This document shows, in pieces, positions 16,556-28,130 of a stretch of DNA of 64,000 nucleotides. Every line of letters begins with the position of its first letter. Within the stretch, counting starts at the first letter, position 1. The stretch spans positions 1-64,000 of the forward strand of contig NZ_BPQM01000092.1 in NCBI RefSeq assembly GCF_022179245.1. The letters run 5' to 3'. Below the pieces are notes generated by a model that was not told the origin of the DNA, searched no databases, and was given only the letters and a program-made list of their open reading frames with translations. The stretch comes from Methylobacterium gregans (GTDB lineage: Bacteria; Pseudomonadota; Alphaproteobacteria; Rhizobiales; Beijerinckiaceae). A program made the position numbers and the translations under genes.

Positions 16556-17731
16556 ATGGACGTCCACGAGTACCAGGCCAAGGAGCTTCTCGCGAGCTTC
16601 GGTGTCGCGGTCCCGAAGGGTGCCGTCGCCTTCAGCCCCGATCAGGCGGTCTACGCGGCGACCGAGCTCGGCGGCTCGTTCTGGGCCGTGAAGGCGCAGA
16701 TCCACGCGGGCGCCCGGGGCAAGGCCGGCGGGATCAAGCTCTGCCGCACCTACAACGAGGTGCGGGACGCCTCCCGCGAACTCCTCGGCAAGCGCCTCGT
16801 GACGATCCAGACCGGGCCCGAGGGCAAGCCGGTGCAGCGGGTCTATGTCGAGACCGCCGACCCGTTCGAGCGAGAGCTCTATCTCGGCTACGTGCTGGAC
16901 CGGAAGGCCGAGCGCGTGCGCGTCATCGCCTCGCAGCGCGGCGGCATGGACATCGAGGAGATCGCCGCGACCGATCCGGACGCGCTGATCCAGATCGTGG
17001 TCGAGCCCGCGGTCGGCCTGCAGCAGTTCCAGGCCCGCGAGATCGCCTTCCAGCTCGGCCTCAACATCAAGCAGGTCTCGGCCGCGGTGAAGACGATCAT
17101 GAACGCCTACCGGGCGTTCCGCGACTGCGACGGCACCATGCTGGAGATCAACCCGCTCGTCGTGACGAAGGATGACCGGGTGCTCGCGCTCGACGCCAAG
17201 ATGAGCTTCGACGACAACGCGATGTTTCGCCGCCGCCACATCGCGGACATGCACGATCCCTCGCAGAGCGACCCGCGCGAGGCCCAGGCCGCCGAGCACA
17301 ACCTCAACTACATCGGGCTCGAAGGCGAGATCGGCTGCATCGTCAACGGCGCCGGGCTCGCCATGGCCACCATGGACATGATCAAGCACGCGGGCGGCGA
17401 GCCCGCGAACTTCCTGGACGTGGGCGGCGGCGCCTCGCCGGAGCGGGTCGCCACGGCCTTCCGGCTCGTTCTCTCGGACAGGAACGTCAAGGCGATCCTC
17501 GTCAACATCTTCGCGGGGATCAACCGCTGCGACTGGATCGCCGAGGGCGTGGTGAAGGCCGCCCGCGAGGTGAAGATCGAGGTGCCGCTGGTGGTGCGCC
17601 TCGCCGGCACGAACGTGGAGGCCGGCAAGCAGATCCTCGCCGAGAGCGGGCTCGACCTCATCACCGCCGACACGCTGTCGGAGGCGGCCGTCAAGGCGGT
17701 GGACGCCTGCAACAACACCAAGAACCACTGA
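16556..17731 (+). CDS. mtkA: Malate-CoA ligase (malate thiokinase) beta subunit
   Basis: MtkA and MtkB activate malate to malyl-CoA with ATP. The 391-residue product is homologous to SucC. It has an ATP-grasp domain ([35 protein letters not shown], then [19 protein letters not shown]) and a C-terminal ligase-CoA domain ([50 protein letters not shown]). Its position with mtkB, ppc and mclA identifies malate rather than succinate as the substrate. ATG 16556 is chosen on the family start MDVHEYQ and the adjacent ribosome binding site; the open frame upstream is non-coding leader. Confidence 0.96.
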   Translation: MDVHEYQAKELLASFGVAVPKGAVAFSPDQAVYAATELGGSFWAVKAQIHAGARGKAGGIKLCRTYNEVRDASRELLGKRLVTIQTGPEGKPVQRVYVETADPFERELYLGYVLDRKAERVRVIASQRGGMDIEEIAATDPDALIQIVVEPAVGLQQFQAREIAFQLGLNIKQVSAAVKTIMNAYRAFRDCDGTMLEINPLVVTKDDRVLALDAKMSFDDNAMFRRRHIADMHDPSQSDPREAQAAEHNLNYIGLEGEIGCIVNGAGLAMATMDMIKHAGGEPANFLDVGGGASPERVATAFRLVLSDRNVKAILVNIFAGINRCDWIAEGVVKAAREVKIEVPLVVRLAGTNVEAGKQILAESGLDLITADTLSEAAVKAVDACNNTKNH

Positions 17732-17745
17732 GGGGAGATCGCGCC

Positions 17746-18633
17746 ATGAGCATTCTCATCGACGAGAAGACCCCGATCCTCGTCCAGGGCATCACCGGCG
17801 ACAAGGGCACGTTCCACGCGAAGGAGATGCTGGATTACGGCACCAACGTCGTGGCCGGTGTCACCCCCGGCAAGGGCGGGCGCACGCATCTGGGTATCCC
17901 GGTGTTCAACACCGTCAAGGAGGCGGTGGCGGCCACGGGCGCCACCACCTCGATCACCTTCGTGGCCCCGCCGTTCGCGGCCGACGCCATCATGGAGGGG
18001 GCGGATGCGGGCTTGCGCCTCGTCTGCTCGATCACCGACGGCATCCCGGCCCAGGACATGATGCGGGTGAAGCGCTACCTGATGCGCTACCCCAAGGACC
18101 GACGCACCATGGTGGTCGGCCCGAACTGCGCCGGCATCATCTCGCCCGGAAAGGCGATGCTCGGCATCATGCCGGGCCACATCTACCTCAAGGGCAATGT
18201 CGGGGTGATCTCGCGCTCCGGCACGCTCGGCTACGAGGCCGCCTCGCAGATGAAGGCGCTCGGGATCGGCATCTCGACCTCGGTCGGCATCGGCGGCGAC
18301 CCGATCAACGGCTCCTCCTTCCTCGACCATCTGACCCTGTTCGAGCGCGACCCGGACACCCACGCGGTGCTGATGATCGGCGAGATCGGGGGTCCGCAGG
18401 AGGCCGAGGCCTCCGCCTGGATCCGGGAGAACATGTCGAAGCCGGTGATCGGCTTCGTGGCGGGCCTCACCGCCCCGAAGGGCCGCCGCATGGGGCACGC
18501 GGGCGCCATCATCTCGGCGACCGGCGACAGCGCCGCCGAGAAGGCCGAGATCATGCGCTCCTACGGCCTCACCGTGGCGCCGGACCCGGGCTCCTTCGGC
18601 GAGACCGTGGCCAAGGTGCTGAAGGCGGCCTGA
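17746..18633 (+). CDS. mtkB: Malate-CoA ligase (malate thiokinase) alpha subunit
   Basis: The 295-residue alpha subunit resembles SucD. It has an N-terminal CoA-binding Rossmann domain (MSILIDEKTPILVQGITGDK, VVAGVTPGKGG) and the NCAGIISPGKAMLGIMPGH segment. It also has SRSGTLGYEAASQM, SVGIGGDPINGSSFLDHL, and the phosphohistidine loop RMGHAGAIIS, whose His carries the phosphate during catalysis. It starts 14 bp after mtkA with GAGGGGAGA upstream, and the pair forms one enzyme. A hairpin (18650-18697) and then ppc follow. Confidence 0.96.
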   Translation: MSILIDEKTPILVQGITGDKGTFHAKEMLDYGTNVVAGVTPGKGGRTHLGIPVFNTVKEAVAATGATTSITFVAPPFAADAIMEGADAGLRLVCSITDGIPAQDMMRVKRYLMRYPKDRRTMVVGPNCAGIISPGKAMLGIMPGHIYLKGNVGVISRSGTLGYEAASQMKALGIGISTSVGIGGDPINGSSFLDHLTLFERDPDTHAVLMIGEIGGPQEAEASAWIRENMSKPVIGFVAGLTAPKGRRMGHAGAIISATGDSAAEKAEIMRSYGLTVAPDPGSFGETVAKVLKAA

Positions 18634-18649
18634 CACGGGCCTCTCATCC

Positions 18650-18697
18650 GGCGTGCCGCTTGGCCCTCTCCCGCACCGGGAGGGCGAGCGGCACGCC
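18650..18697 (+). other. Long hairpin between mtkB and ppc
   Basis: GGCGTGCCGCT (18650-18660) pairs perfectly with AGCGGCACGCC (18687-18697), and an inner GCCCTC/GAGGGC stem closes most of the interior. It lies 17 bp after the mtkB stop and 36 bp before ppc. Without a T-tract it is more likely an mRNA-processing or stabilising element than a full terminator. Confidence 0.55.
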
Positions 18698-18732
18698 CGC
18701 TTCCGACACGACGTGCGCCACGAGGTGGCCCC

Positions 18733-21504
<2,772 letters not shown>

Positions 21505-21623
21505 GAGGCGTGTAACCCTGTCGCAAGCGTGTCCGCGGCCCATGTTGCACCCGGAGGACCGGGGGGCGTAGCGCGTCCGCGGCCCCAGAGCGGCACCAGA
21601 ACCGTTACCAGGAGAGAAACAAG

Positions 21624-22598
21624 ATGAGCTTCACCCTGATCCAGCAGGCCAAGCCCCGCCTGCACCGCTCCGAGCTCGCCGTACCGGGCTCGAACCCGAC
21701 CTTCATGGAGAAGTCGGCGGCCTCCGCGGCGGACGTGATCTTCCTCGACCTCGAGGACGCGGTCGCCCCCGACGACAAGGAGCAGGCCCGCAAGAACATC
21801 ATCCAGGCCCTGAACGAGATCGATTGGGGCAACAAGACCATGATGATCCGCATCAACGGTCTCGACACCCACTACATGTACCGCGACGTCGTGGACATCG
21901 TCGAAGCCTGCCCGCGCCTCGACATGATCCTCATCCCGAAGGTCGGCGTCCCGCAGGACGTCTACGCCATCGACGTGCTCGTCACGCAGATCGAGCAAGC
22001 CAAGAAGCGCGAGAAGAAGCTCGGCTTCGAGGTGCTGATCGAGACCGCGCTCGGCATGGCCAACGTCGAGGCGATCGCGACCTCCTCCAAGCGCCTGGAG
22101 GCGATGTCCTTCGGCGTGGCCGACTACGCCGCCTCCTGCCGCACCCGCTCGACCGTGATCGGCGGCGTCAACCCCGATTACTCCGTGCTCACCGACAAGG
22201 ACGAGGCGGGCAATCGCGAGACGCACTGGCAGGATCCGTGGCTGTTCGCCCAGCAGCGCATGCTGGTGGCCTGCCGCGCCTACGGCCTTCGCCCGATCGA
22301 CGGCCCGTTCGGCGACTTCTCGGACAAGGACGGCTACCTCTCGGCCGCCCGCCGCTGCGCCGCAGCCGGCTACGAGGGCAAGTGGGCGATCCACCCGAGT
22401 CAGATCGAGCTCGCCAACGAGGTGTTCACGCCCTCCGAGAAGGAGGTCGAGAAGGCCCGCCGCATCCTTGTGGCCATGGAAGAGGCCGCCAAGGCCGGCC
22501 GCGGCGCGGTGGCCCTCGACGGCCGCCTCATCGATATCGCCTCGATCCGCATGGCCGAGGCGCTGATCGAGAAGGCCGACGCGATGTCGGGCAAGTAA
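21624..22598 (+). CDS. mclA: L-malyl-CoA lyase
   Basis: MclA splits malyl-CoA into acetyl-CoA and glyoxylate, completing the serine cycle. It also serves the ethylmalonyl-CoA pathway in this group. The 324-residue CitE-like TIM barrel starts MSFTLIQQAKPRLHRSELAV. It has FLDLEDAVAPDDKEQAR with acidic metal ligands, MMIRINGLDTHYMYRDV, and a conserved EVLIETALGMANVEAIA holding the second metal ligand. The lid helix region is near the KWAIHPSQIELANEVF motif. ATG 21624 follows AGGAGAGAAACAAG. A strong terminator-like hairpin follows 20 bp after the stop, marking the end of the cluster. Confidence 0.97.
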   Translation: MSFTLIQQAKPRLHRSELAVPGSNPTFMEKSAASAADVIFLDLEDAVAPDDKEQARKNIIQALNEIDWGNKTMMIRINGLDTHYMYRDVVDIVEACPRLDMILIPKVGVPQDVYAIDVLVTQIEQAKKREKKLGFEVLIETALGMANVEAIATSSKRLEAMSFGVADYAASCRTRSTVIGGVNPDYSVLTDKDEAGNRETHWQDPWLFAQQRMLVACRAYGLRPIDGPFGDFSDKDGYLSAARRCAAAGYEGKWAIHPSQIELANEVFTPSEKEVEKARRILVAMEEAAKAGRGAVALDGRLIDIASIRMAEALIEKADAMSGK

Positions 22599-22618
22599 AC
22601 CACCGCAGCCCCGAGCGG

Positions 22619-22644
22619 CGGCCGCCGGAGCGATCCGGCGGCCG
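22619..22644 (+). terminator. Terminator-like hairpin after mclA
   Basis: CGGCCGCCGGA and TCCGGCGGCCG form a perfect 11-bp stem with a GCGA tetraloop, followed by TCTCCGTTTC. The GC-rich stem and partly T-rich tail make a plausible intrinsic terminator of the serine-cycle operon. Confidence 0.65.
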
Positions 22645-22697
22645 TCTCCGTTTCAACCGAGGCGCCTGTCCGGCGCCCGACCCGGGAGAGTTCAGCC

Positions 22698-23132
22698 ATG
22701 CACGTGACCATCGAACAGGCCGAGACCGCGATCCGCGCCGCCCGCGACAAGGCGGTCGAGCTCGGCACCCAGATGTGCATCGCGGTGGTGGATTCGGGCG
22801 GTAACCTGAAGGCGTTCTACCGCATGGACGACGCCTGGGTCGGCTCGATCGACATCGCGCAGAAGAAGGCCAAGACCTCGGTGTTCTTCGGCATGAAGAC
22901 CGGCCAGATCGGCCAGCTCTCGCAACCCGGCGGCTCGCTCTACGGCATCGAGCACTCGAACGACGGGCTGATCACCTTCCCGGGCGGCATCCCGATCGTG
23001 GACGCGGATGGGGTGATGTCGGGCGCGATCGGCGTCAGCGGCTCGACGGTGGAGAACGACGACGCGGTCGCGCAGGCCGGCGCCCAGGCCATCGGCAAGA
23101 CGGAGCTGCCCGCCCATCCCTGGCGGACCTGA
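22698..23132 (+). CDS. GlcG/HbpS-family protein
   Basis: A 144-residue protein of the GlcG/HbpS (DUF336) family: [14 protein letters not shown] start, [33 protein letters not shown] and [22 protein letters not shown]. Family members are small cytoplasmic or exported alpha/beta proteins. One (HbpS) binds haem, and others sit in glycolate-utilisation loci with unknown role. This one has no signal peptide. It lies 100 bp after mclA behind a terminator, so it is a separate unit, although its position next to a glyoxylate-producing enzyme is suggestive. Start ATG 22698 has GGGAGAG upstream. Confidence 0.85.
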   Translation: MHVTIEQAETAIRAARDKAVELGTQMCIAVVDSGGNLKAFYRMDDAWVGSIDIAQKKAKTSVFFGMKTGQIGQLSQPGGSLYGIEHSNDGLITFPGGIPIVDADGVMSGAIGVSGSTVENDDAVAQAGAQAIGKTELPAHPWRT

Positions 23133-23222
23133 GGCGTCCGGCGCGGCCGTCCCGCAACCGCCGGTTAAGGCTACCGCTCTATGACGGGCCCATCAGCCAG
23201 AAGCCGGTCGGGGAGCGCGACG

Positions 23223-23399
23223 ATGAACCGTGAACAATTCGCCGAAGCCCTGCGTCGCCTCGTGGCAACCCAGGTCGAGGATATCGAGCGGGCCGTGAAG
23301 GACGGCCACAAGACCATCGCGCTGAACGAGCTGGCGGACCTCAACCGGCAGCTCAAGGCCTTCGCGGCCGCGCTGAAGAAGGCGCCGGCCCGGGCCTGA
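23223..23399 (+). CDS. Small conserved-looking protein (58 aa), unknown
   Basis: ATG 23223, preceded by GGGGAGCG at useful spacing, opens a 58-codon frame followed directly by a strong terminator hairpin. The product (beginning MNREQFAEALRRLVATQVED and ending in KKAPARA) is entirely helical in character, with regular heptad-like leucines and charged residues. It has no membrane segment or cysteine. It could be a small coiled-coil or DNA-binding adaptor. No family recognised. Its own terminator and its ribosome binding site argue that it is real. Confidence 0.65.
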   Translation: MNREQFAEALRRLVATQVEDIERAVKDGHKTIALNELADLNRQLKAFAAALKKAPARA

Positions 23400-23420
23400 C
23401 GCCGGCCCGGAGCCCCTTCA

Positions 23421-23456
23421 CGAAGCCCCCGTCCGGCGCTCCGGGCGGGGGCTTCG
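23421..23456 (+). terminator. Rho-independent terminator candidate
   Basis: CGAAGCCCCCG (23421-23431) pairs with CGGGGGCTTCG (23446-23456), with further CCGG pairing inside. It is followed by TCGTTCT. It lies between the 58-aa gene and a convergent secreted-protein gene and could serve both strands. Confidence 0.7.
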
Positions 23457-23470
23457 TCGTTCTGCGGGCT

Positions 23471-23869
23471 CTACCAGCGGGGCCCGCCCCAGCGGCCCCG
23501 GGGCTCATCGGGGAAGTTCCGGGGGAAGTCCGGCGGCGGCGGATCGAAGCTCGGACGGCGCGGGGGACCGAGATCGTCCGGCTCGTCGCAGACCCGAACC
23601 CGGCGGATCACCGGCTCGCCGTCGGCGTCGAAGCGGCGCTTCACGAAGACCCGGCAGGGCGAGGGCGCGAGCTCTGGGGCGGCCGAGAAGCGCGGGTAGC
23701 GGGGCGGCGGGGGCGGCTGGCGCCCGTGATCCGCCTCGAAGCCCGGCCCGAAATCCGGGCGCGGGCGGTAGGCCCCGTCGAAATCGGCTGCCTGGGCGGC
23801 GGTGCCGGCCAGCATTAGGGCGAGCAGCCCGAAGCCGCGCAGGCGGCGGGGCGAGGGGAGGCGCGACAT
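23471..23869 (-). CDS. Small secreted proline/arginine-rich protein
   Basis: The 132-residue product has a clear Sec signal (basic RLPSPRRLRGF, hydrophobic GLLALMLAGTAAQA, cleavage before ADFDG). The mature region is rich in Pro, Arg, Asp and Phe. It has one two-cysteine core (SPCRVFVKRRF and RRVRVCDEPDD) that could form a disulfide. Start ATG 23869 is chosen over ATG 23875, because AGAGG sits 6 bases before it. The downstream Pro-rich segments look unstructured. No known family; a periplasmic or surface role is inferred from the signal only. Confidence 0.6.
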   Translation of the reverse strand: MSRLPSPRRLRGFGLLALMLAGTAAQAADFDGAYRPRPDFGPGFEADHGRQPPPPPRYPRFSAAPELAPSPCRVFVKRRFDADGEPVIRRVRVCDEPDDLGPPRRPSFDPPPPDFPRNFPDEPRGRWGGPRW

Positions 23870-24000
23870 GGACATCCTCTGATGCCGCGTGGCCGGCGAG
23901 GCGCCGGGCCATCGGTGAGGATGGTGTCGCACGCCGCGCCTGAACGGCGCGGGAGCGGTCCCGTTCGGCGCCGTTCAGGCGCCGGGATCCGCGACTCGGA

Positions 24001-27000
24001 CTACCGGTCGCTCGGCGCCACCGCGGGATCGCCGTCCGCGAAGGAGCCGCCCGCGCTGAACAGCTTGCGCAGGAAGCCCGGAGCCACGGCCGAGAGCGGG
24101 TTCACGCTGACCTCCGGCGAGGCCAGCCGTCCCTGAACCCGGAAGTTGACCGCGAACAGGCCCTCGTTGTGCCCGCCCGCGAGCAGAGGCCCGAACAACG
24201 GTACCTGCGCCACCACGTTGTTCAGCCCGTAGAGGGGCACGAAGGTGCCGTTGATGTCCGTGCGCTCACGCCCCGTGTCGAGGTAGCCCGAGAGAGTGAA
24301 GCCGAGCGCCGCGTTCGAGATCGCCGCATCCGAGAAATCGACCCGGCTGCCGGTGCGCACGAAGTTCGCCCGCATCCGATCGAAGGTCACCTCGGCCGCC
24401 TGCTGCACCGCGGGCCGGCGCCGGCCGCGGGCGTCGACGGTCTCGGGAATGTCCGGCCCTCGCGCCATGATGCTCGAGAGCGCCGGCTCGTTGCGGAGCG
24501 TGAAGCTGCGGATCTGGACCACGCCCGCCTGCGGTCCGTCGTTCAGGTTGATCCCGGCGCTGAGCTTGCCGCCGAACATCCGGCGGTAGATGTCCACGAA
24601 GCGCAGGGTGGCGCCGGCATCCGCCGTCTCGACCGAGAGAGTGGGCACGCCGCGCTCCCCCTTGGTCACGCTTGCCGCGAAGGGCGCGGAGCGGAACCGG
24701 CCCGCGATCGTCGCCGCGCGCAGGTCCTTGCCCCGGAGCGAGAGCTTGAGGCTGGCGTTGGTCAGCGCCTCCTCGTTGTGGCCGGTGAGGATGCCGAGGG
24801 TGATGTCGGCGTCGATGTCTTTCGGGGCGGCGTCGCGCCCGCCCTTCTGGTCCGGCCCGGTCAGCGACTTCAGGAAGGGCCGGGCATCGGCCACCGCACC
24901 CCGCACGGTGACGCGGTAGCCGGCCCCGTTCCGGTCCACGACGACCCGCATGTCGTCGCCGGGCGAGAGCTTCACCCCCGAGAGCTCCGCCCGCTCCAGG
25001 CCCGCCTCGCCGAAGCTCGCGGCTCCGCGGGCGGAGGCCGTGCCGGCATCGAGCACGATGTCGCGCAGATCCGCTCCGCCCTGCGTCTCGGAGAGGCTGA
25101 AGCTGAGGCGCCCGGCCTTGCCCGGGGCCTTGGTGAGGCCCGGCAGCAGCCCGTCGATGCCCGCCCGGGTCAGGTCGGCCTCGACCCGGACCGGCGCCTT
25201 GCCCGCCCGCCCGAGCGGCACCACCGCCCGCACCGGGATCGTGCCGCTGAGCTGCGGCGCGGTGGGCAGGCCCTTCTTCGCCCGCACCGCCTCGTCGAGG
25301 GCAAGGCCCACCTGCACCTCGCCGCCCCCGCCGGTGCGGGGCTGGCGCAGATCGACCGTGATCGGCGCGCCGAGCACTCGGGCATCGCCCTTCAGGCTGA
25401 AGCCGTCGCGGCCGTAGGCGACGGCGAAGCGGCCGGCTTCGAGCCTGTCCTTGCCCACCACCTTGTCGACCGAGAGGTCGGCGAGGGTGCCGGAGATCGT
25501 CACCGGCAGGTCGGGCAAATCGGGAATGTGCTTGAGGTTCAGCGGGAAGGCGATCTGCAGGTCCGCCGAGCCCTTGACGGCGGCCGGGTCGAGATCGGCG
25601 CCGGACAGGCTCTTGAACATCTTGGTCTGAAGGAGGGCGGCGAGCGCGTCAGCCCCGCCGCCGAGCCGCAGGCCGATCTGTGCCACGACCGTGTCGGGGG
25701 TGATCTCCGGGATTACGAAGCTGCCGTCCGAGATCGTGAGCGCCCGGCCATCCGCCATGCGAAGATCCGCGGTGACGTCGCGGATCCGCGTCGTGCGGCC
25801 GGTGATCGTGCCGGCCACGCGCCCGCGCGTCAGGGGCGGCGCGTCGGGGGAGACCTCAAGGGCAGCCTCCGAGACTCGGAAGTCGATATGCACCGCGTTG
25901 TCGGGCATCGGCTCGCCGCGGGTCGCCGCGGCGAGCTCCGCCCCCGACATGTCGACGCGGATGTCCACCATGTCGATGCGCCCGCCGCGGAGCGCATCCA
26001 CGAGGTAGTTGCGCGCGCCCGGCGCGATGTTCTCGGGCCAGAGCCGCAGGGCCGTGCGCGCCTCGCTGTCGCTGGCCGCGATGTGCAGCGTCAGCCCGTC
26101 GTCGTCGGCGCTTGTGCCGAGCGTGCCGCCGAGCTGGCCCTTCACGCCGGGTCCCGCGAGGGTCAGCGCGTCGATGCTCAGGCCGCCGGCCCGGCCGGAG
26201 AGGCGGGCGTCCAGCGCCCCGATGGCCACGGGCGCGTCCTTCGGGGCGGCGCCCCGCAGCACGCCGTCGCGGCCGGTCAGCGTCGCGGTCCAGGCGGTGT
26301 CGGCGCCGGCCGGGCTCGCCTGCCAGAGACCGGAGAGCCGGACCTTGTTGCCCGCGCCCCGGTAGTCGAGGCTGGCGAGCGTCATGGCGCGTGCCATCTC
26401 GTCCCAGCTCGCCTCGGCGGTCAGGCTCTCGACGGTGACGGGGTTGAAGTCCTTCTCCTCGATGAGCAGCGAGCCGTCGCCGGTGCGCAGGCCGAGCTGC
26501 ATCGTCTCGATCCGCCCGTTGAGGAGGGCGGCGTCGGCCCGGGCCGAGAGCTTGAGGTCGGTCGTCACCGGCAGCTTCGACTGGCCGGAGAGCAGCAGCA
26601 GGTCGGTGACCGGCAGGTCGTCGAGGGTGATGACGCCGGTGCGGCGCCCGTCCGCAGCTTCGCGCAGCGTGCCGCCGAAGCGCCACTGCCCGTGCGGCCC
26701 GTCGATGCGCAACTCGAACAGGCGCGCGTCCTGCGTGGCGTCGCGGCCGAACAACCCGTTGACGCGCTCGAACACGGCCTTGGCCTGCCCATCCTCGCCG
26801 ACGAGGGTCAGGCGCGCGTTGGTGACGCGGGCCCGGTCCAGGGCGCCGACGATTCCGGCCGGATCGAGCACCACGCCGAAGATCGAGGCGATGCCCGCCG
26901 AGAGCGGCGAGACCGTGCCGCGCGCCGTGTCGACGCTCGGCAGGGTCTGGGGTGTGCTGGCCTGGCCTGCGTCGGGCGACGCGAAAGCGATCGAGCCATC

Positions 27001-27423
27001 GTGGTGGACGAGCGCCGTCATCTGCACGTCGCGGAACTCGATAGAGCGCGGCTGCACCGCCAGCCGCAGCAGGCCCCAGCTGTCGAGGCTGACGACGGCG
27101 AGCGGGGCCCGCACCACCAGCGCCCCCTGCGGGTTGCGGATGTCGAGCCCGGCGATGCGCAGCGCGAGCGAATGCTCGGCGTCCAGTTCGAGAGAGGAAT
27201 CCCTGAGATCGATGCGCCAGCCCGGCCCGATCCGCTCGGCCACCGCCGCCGCGACACGCCCCGAAAAGGCATCCAGGCTGATCGGGCCGGCGGCGAGCCG
27301 CAGCCAGACGAGGCCGCCCGCCAGCCCGACGAGCAGGACCAGGCCGAGCATGGTCAGCCCGCAGGCCAAGCCCCAGCGGCGTCCCGCCCGGGGCGGCGTC
27401 AGTCCCTCGGGTGCTTCAGCCAT
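24001..27423 (-). CDS. YhdP/AsmA-like envelope protein (DUF3971 and AsmA-like C-terminal regions)
   Basis: A 1140-residue protein with one N-terminal membrane anchor (about residues 18-42, LACGLTMLGLVLLVGLAGGL). A very long periplasmic part follows, made of repeated beta strands. The patterns match the YhdP/AsmA superfamily: the opening ISLDAFSGRVAAAVAERIGPG with LELDAEHSLALRIAGLDIRN, DUF3971-like strands in the middle, and the C-terminal RFVDIYRRMFGGKLSAG, DAAISNAALGFTLSGYLDT and LYGLNNVVAQVPLFGPLLAGG. In E. coli, YhdP, TamB and YdbH form bridges that carry phospholipid to the outer membrane, and that is the likely role. It is divergent from bcp with 158 bp between. Confidence 0.85.
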   Translation of the reverse strand: MAEAPEGLTPPRAGRRWGLACGLTMLGLVLLVGLAGGLVWLRLAAGPISLDAFSGRVAAAVAERIGPGWRIDLRDSSLELDAEHSLALRIAGLDIRNPQGALVVRAPLAVVSLDSWGLLRLAVQPRSIEFRDVQMTALVHHDGSIAFASPDAGQASTPQTLPSVDTARGTVSPLSAGIASIFGVVLDPAGIVGALDRARVTNARLTLVGEDGQAKAVFERVNGLFGRDATQDARLFELRIDGPHGQWRFGGTLREAADGRRTGVITLDDLPVTDLLLLSGQSKLPVTTDLKLSARADAALLNGRIETMQLGLRTGDGSLLIEEKDFNPVTVESLTAEASWDEMARAMTLASLDYRGAGNKVRLSGLWQASPAGADTAWTATLTGRDGVLRGAAPKDAPVAIGALDARLSGRAGGLSIDALTLAGPGVKGQLGGTLGTSADDDGLTLHIAASDSEARTALRLWPENIAPGARNYLVDALRGGRIDMVDIRVDMSGAELAAATRGEPMPDNAVHIDFRVSEAALEVSPDAPPLTRGRVAGTITGRTTRIRDVTADLRMADGRALTISDGSFVIPEITPDTVVAQIGLRLGGGADALAALLQTKMFKSLSGADLDPAAVKGSADLQIAFPLNLKHIPDLPDLPVTISGTLADLSVDKVVGKDRLEAGRFAVAYGRDGFSLKGDARVLGAPITVDLRQPRTGGGGEVQVGLALDEAVRAKKGLPTAPQLSGTIPVRAVVPLGRAGKAPVRVEADLTRAGIDGLLPGLTKAPGKAGRLSFSLSETQGGADLRDIVLDAGTASARGAASFGEAGLERAELSGVKLSPGDDMRVVVDRNGAGYRVTVRGAVADARPFLKSLTGPDQKGGRDAAPKDIDADITLGILTGHNEEALTNASLKLSLRGKDLRAATIAGRFRSAPFAASVTKGERGVPTLSVETADAGATLRFVDIYRRMFGGKLSAGINLNDGPQAGVVQIRSFTLRNEPALSSIMARGPDIPETVDARGRRRPAVQQAAEVTFDRMRANFVRTGSRVDFSDAAISNAALGFTLSGYLDTGRERTDINGTFVPLYGLNNVVAQVPLFGPLLAGGHNEGLFAVNFRVQGRLASPEVSVNPLSAVAPGFLRKLFSAGGSFADGDPAVAPSDR

Positions 27424-27581
27424 CGAGACCTTGTGTCGAGACCAAACTTCGAAGCGTGACCGCTGGATCGGGACACGGGCTCATTTTAAGAGCGCGGCTG
27501 ATCCCGACCAGATCGGCTGTCGAACCCGCTGTTTCGGGGTCGTTCCCAGGCACACCATCAATCGGCCGAAAGGAAGGCACG

Positions 27582-28049
27582 ATGTCCCTCACCGTCGGAG
27601 ATCCGGCACCGGATTTCACCCTGCCGGGCTCGTCCGGGCAGAGCATCGCGCTCTCCGCGATGCGTGGTCACAAGATCGTGCTCTACTTCTACCCGAAGGA
27701 CGACACGAGCGGCTGCACCCTCGAGGCGCAGGGCTTCAACGCGCTGCTCGCCGAGTTCGAGGCCGCGGACGCGCGGGTGATCGGCCTCTCGCCGGACCCG
27801 GTGAAGAGCCACGACAAGTTCTGCGGCAAGTACGGCCTCCAGTTCCCGCTCGCCTCCGACGAGACCAAGGAGACCCTCCAGGCCTACGGGGTCTGGGTCG
27901 AGAAGAGCATGTACGGGCGCAAGTACATGGGCGTGGAGCGCACGACCCTGCTCGTCGACCGGGAGGGGCGGATCGCTCGGATCTGGCCGAAGGTGAAGGT
28001 GCCGGGCCATGCCGAGGAAGTGCTGGGCGCGGCCCGCGATCTCGCCTGA
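27582..28049 (+). CDS. bcp: Thioredoxin-dependent peroxiredoxin, Bcp/PrxQ type
   Basis: The 155-residue product reduces peroxides using an active-site cysteine. The core VGDPAPDFTLPGSSGQSIAL, VLYFYPKDDTSGCTLEAQGF and TTLLVDREGRIARIW identifies the Bcp/PrxQ group. The peroxidatic Cys is C45, in DTSGCTLEA where most members have TPGCT. The usual resolving cysteine five residues later is Gln50. The only other cysteine is C81 in HDKFCGKYGL, which could resolve atypically; otherwise the enzyme is 1-Cys. ATG 27582 is chosen after AGGAAGGCACG. A hairpin follows at 28055. Confidence 0.92.
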   Translation: MSLTVGDPAPDFTLPGSSGQSIALSAMRGHKIVLYFYPKDDTSGCTLEAQGFNALLAEFEAADARVIGLSPDPVKSHDKFCGKYGLQFPLASDETKETLQAYGVWVEKSMYGRKYMGVERTTLLVDREGRIARIWPKVKVPGHAEEVLGAARDLA

Positions 28050-28054
28050 GCGCG

Positions 28055-28082
28055 TGCCGTCCGGGATCGCCTCCGGACGGCA
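28055..28082 (+). terminator. Hairpin after bcp
   Basis: TGCCGTCCGG and CCGGACGGCA form a perfect 10-bp stem with an 8-nt loop, starting 6 bp after the bcp stop. The tail (AGCCTTCGG) is only slightly T-rich, so termination is likely but not certain. Confidence 0.55.
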
Positions 28083-28130
28083 AGCCTTCGGGGTAGCTCC
28101 TTCGGGCTTCCTTAACCCTAACCGGGCCTG

